Source: Adiantum capillus-veneris (lineage: Eukaryota; Streptophyta; Polypodiopsida; Polypodiales; Pteridaceae). Taken from it: 64,000 nucleotides of DNA. The translations under genes were made by a program, and so were the position numbers. The notes under the pieces are model-generated. The model made no database searches, was not told the DNA's origin, and saw only the letters and a program-made list of their open reading frames with translations. Numbering within the stretch: the stretch's first letter is position 1; every line of letters starts with the position of its first letter. The stretch covers positions 51,597,768 to 51,661,767 of the forward strand of contig CM043944.1 in the NCBI GenBank assembly GCA_014529385.2, in the 5' to 3' direction. Shown one piece after another: positions 61,618 through 64,000 of this stretch.

Positions 61618-62929
61618 CTGGTTTCCATAAACAAAGAAACCCGATTACACAACGCACAACCTTTAATTCCACCAAAGATAGAAATTACACAATATCAACT
61701 GATTGCAACTCTGAAAACAAAAAAAATTCACAGCATGAAACCTGCATGTCTGCTAGTGTAACCCATAGAAATATCTAAATGTCTCTAGGACATAGTTGCA
61801 CTCCTACCTTGTACAAACATGTTTGTTCCATACTGTTCGTGCCACACCATATAGTATGATCTGCCTGTTGGGCAATGACTCTTATAAACATTACATTTAT
61901 CATCTTACACACGTGATATACCTATGTGATCCCGGACAGTAGTGTGAATACCTGTTTAAACATTACTCCATACCATACCCTACATATTTGTATTGTTTGG
62001 GACCACAACATGGCACTTTTTGCCAGTAATTTTTGACCTTCTAAACTCCAGGATGAGGTCTCCTCTGAAACAACCATGAGACTAAGTGTCCCAATACAAG
62101 ATGCCCCAATGGGTGGTGAGCTGGTGTCTAGACAACAGAAAGCCATGATGCAAAGGGTGCTCACACCAGAAGGTAGTCCAGCTAAAAGGCCTAGCTGTCG
62201 CTGGACCACCTCTATGATTCTTGTCTACTCTGAATAATATGAGTCCTCATCCAGTCATAGTCTACCAAAAGCAACTCTATACACTCTAAATCTTCCAGCA
62301 ATCCAAGTAGACTGGCTACAAGTTTCCTGCTGCCACTACTCTGCGCATGGTTCTGGTGAGAGACTAAAACAAACCTCGCAGCTCGTGATAGCTGCTCGAG
62401 CCTCCTCCAGTTGCCTCTCTCAAGTCTACACCAGTGCTGACATCATATCATAGGCGTAATCAACATCCTCGAAGCCTTTCTCAAAAAAATCAGTGCTGGA
62501 GAAAGCCCACCTTGTGAGCTATAAGTGGTACCTAGCTATAAAGCTTTCATAGATTGGATAAACCAAAGGTCCCTAAAACCTTAAGGTTTTGAGGTCTAGA
62601 TAGACCAGTTTATGAAAACATTGGAGTCAAGTGTGCTTGCGTAGGAACAATACTGGACAAATGACCTTTTAGGAAGGTAAAGTCCCCTAAGCCATCAACT
62701 AGTATCAAAGCCAAGGTTGTTGCAAAAACCAGATAAACCCGAGGTTTTAATGTAAACCAAAAACCTCATGCAGGTGGTGATTGTTTTATAGTGTGAGGGA
62801 AGGCTCTCTAAGTAGCACCATGTTATGAGAAAAACCTAAAACCAGGCTTATCTGAGTTGAGCTTATCGGGGTTAGGCGAGCTGGAGGTCATATAGTATAT
62901 GAGGGGTTACGAGAGCTATCATTCAATAG
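61618..62929 (-). other. probable upstream intron of the plastid-protein gene
   Basis: The exon at 61617 is preceded by a splice acceptor CAG, so the DNA to its right is intron. I found no further exon up to 64000, which makes the intron at least 2.4 kb or places the rest outside the window. A minus-strand frame at 61922-62209 has no trustworthy domain. Confidence 0.45.
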
Positions 62930-63278
62930 TTTGTCGGTCGCTCCCGACGACCATGTTGGCTGCCTTTTTGTCATTAGCTCTGAAAACACCAACCACCCTG
63001 AAGCTGTGCACATTGCCTTTGTCTGTGCATTTGGGAGTCTGGTAGTATTGGCACATATCCAGGTGTCCCCTGCGCTCACAGCACAACACAATATGATATG
63101 TGTCACATGCACTCACTAACCGCGCCATCTCGAAGTTGGCGATGTGAGCCTCTAGCGCCTCATCAAGAAGCACATTCGCTGTCTTGAGGTCTCGATGTAG
63201 GATGTTTGGACAGCAATCATTATGGTTGAATAATAGACCTTTGGCTGTGCCCAGAGAGATCCTTTTCCCTAAGGTAAC
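62930..63278 (-). pseudogene. receptor-like kinase fragment, BRI1/BRL-like activation segment
   Basis: The minus-strand frame reads KRISLGTAKGLLF, DCCPNILHRDLKTANVLLDE (HRD at 63189-63197), EAHIANFEMARLVSACDT and YYQTPKCTDKGNVHSF. It fits the kinase subdomain VIb-IX text of brassinosteroid-type LRR receptor kinases (HRDxKxxNVLLDE, ARVSDFGMARLVSAxDT, YYQxxRCTxKGDVYSFG). The DFG motif is NFE, the GTPGYVPPE block is decayed and a frameshift near 63010 moves on to FSELMTKRQPT. It has no catalytic capacity. Identity is strong as a receptor kinase, moderate as BRI1-like. Confidence 0.8.
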
Positions 63279-63787
<509 letters not shown>

Positions 63788-64000
63788 CTAGCCCCAAAAC
63801 CTTGGTGCCCCTTTCAGTATTTCTTTTATATTGCTCTTGAAAAGGCGAGACTGCGGGGAGAGACATTCTACAAATTTGCAACTGCATGTACCAAGAGGCC
63901 TCCCCCACGGCTCATGTTTAAAGGCCCCATGCCCGAAAAGCATCAGATACTAAAACTGGTGCTCATAAGCATTTCTGTGATTTGCGGCCCTGCCTTCCAC
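63788..64000. other. no recognisable feature
   Basis: The minus-strand frame that enters psbA extends about 40 codons here (through [16 protein letters not shown]) with no match to D1 or any family I know. Confidence 0.35.

Noticed and set aside
61922-62209. Copia RNase H-like frame (SWSLEGQKLLAKSA)
   Set aside because: Similarity to SWRSKKQxxVAKSS is short and lacks the following AEAEY and the preceding TSGY; too weak to call.

Overview
KIND OF DNA. This is nuclear DNA from a large, repeat-rich land-plant genome. There are no bacterial operons, and almost every recognisable protein is a plant retroelement or a decayed gene fragment. The spliced gene at 58.5-61.6 kb encodes what looks like a plastid protein of green plants. 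A plastid psbA fragment sits next to a brassinosteroid-type receptor-kinase fragment, and there is a PPR fragment of a style common in seed-free plants. Long GA, AC and G simple repeats, long introns and an RT lineage unlike ordinary seed-plant elements suggest a fern or another large-genome non-flowering plant. That taxonomic guess is inference. LAYOUT. 1-2985: Ty1/copia element A (+), 5'-truncated by the window edge. 2986-6400: no confident gene, one pair of palindromes. 6403-10759: Ty3/gypsy-type gag and protease on the minus strand with no RT. 11462-15758: copia element B (-) with both LTRs and a perfect AATGT target-site duplication; most of its RT is deleted. 16515-23527: a reverse-transcriptase element of unusual type between two 2.3-kb direct repeats. 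25396-36486: a three-level nest. The outer level is a copia-like non-autonomous element (-) whose 5' LTR is split by a LINE (-), and the LINE is split by a 4,023-bp TG...CA element with an AAAAG duplication. 36.5-41.8 kb: mostly uncharacterised, with a pair of foldback hairpins. 41860-46966: copia element C (+), same family as B but keeping the RT region. 48730-52080: a deleted Ty3/gypsy chromovirus-like element. 52-56.5 kb: fragments of gypsy protease, a PPR gene and another LINE. 58557-61617: six C-terminal exons of a host gene on the minus strand. Upstream of these exons, probably inside an intron or 5' flank, lie a kinase pseudogene and a psbA fragment joined in one reading frame. HOW IT FITS TOGETHER. 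The only likely functional host gene is the six-exon one; its reading frame stays open through every GT-AG junction. Everything else is transposable-element strata of different ages. By eye count the LTR pairs differ at about 11 of 227 sites (element C) and 21 of 227 (element B), so C is the younger insertion. Target-site duplications give the order of the nested insertions. The two best candidates for something undescribed are the RT element with LTR-like 2.3-kb flanks and the psbA/receptor-kinase chimera.
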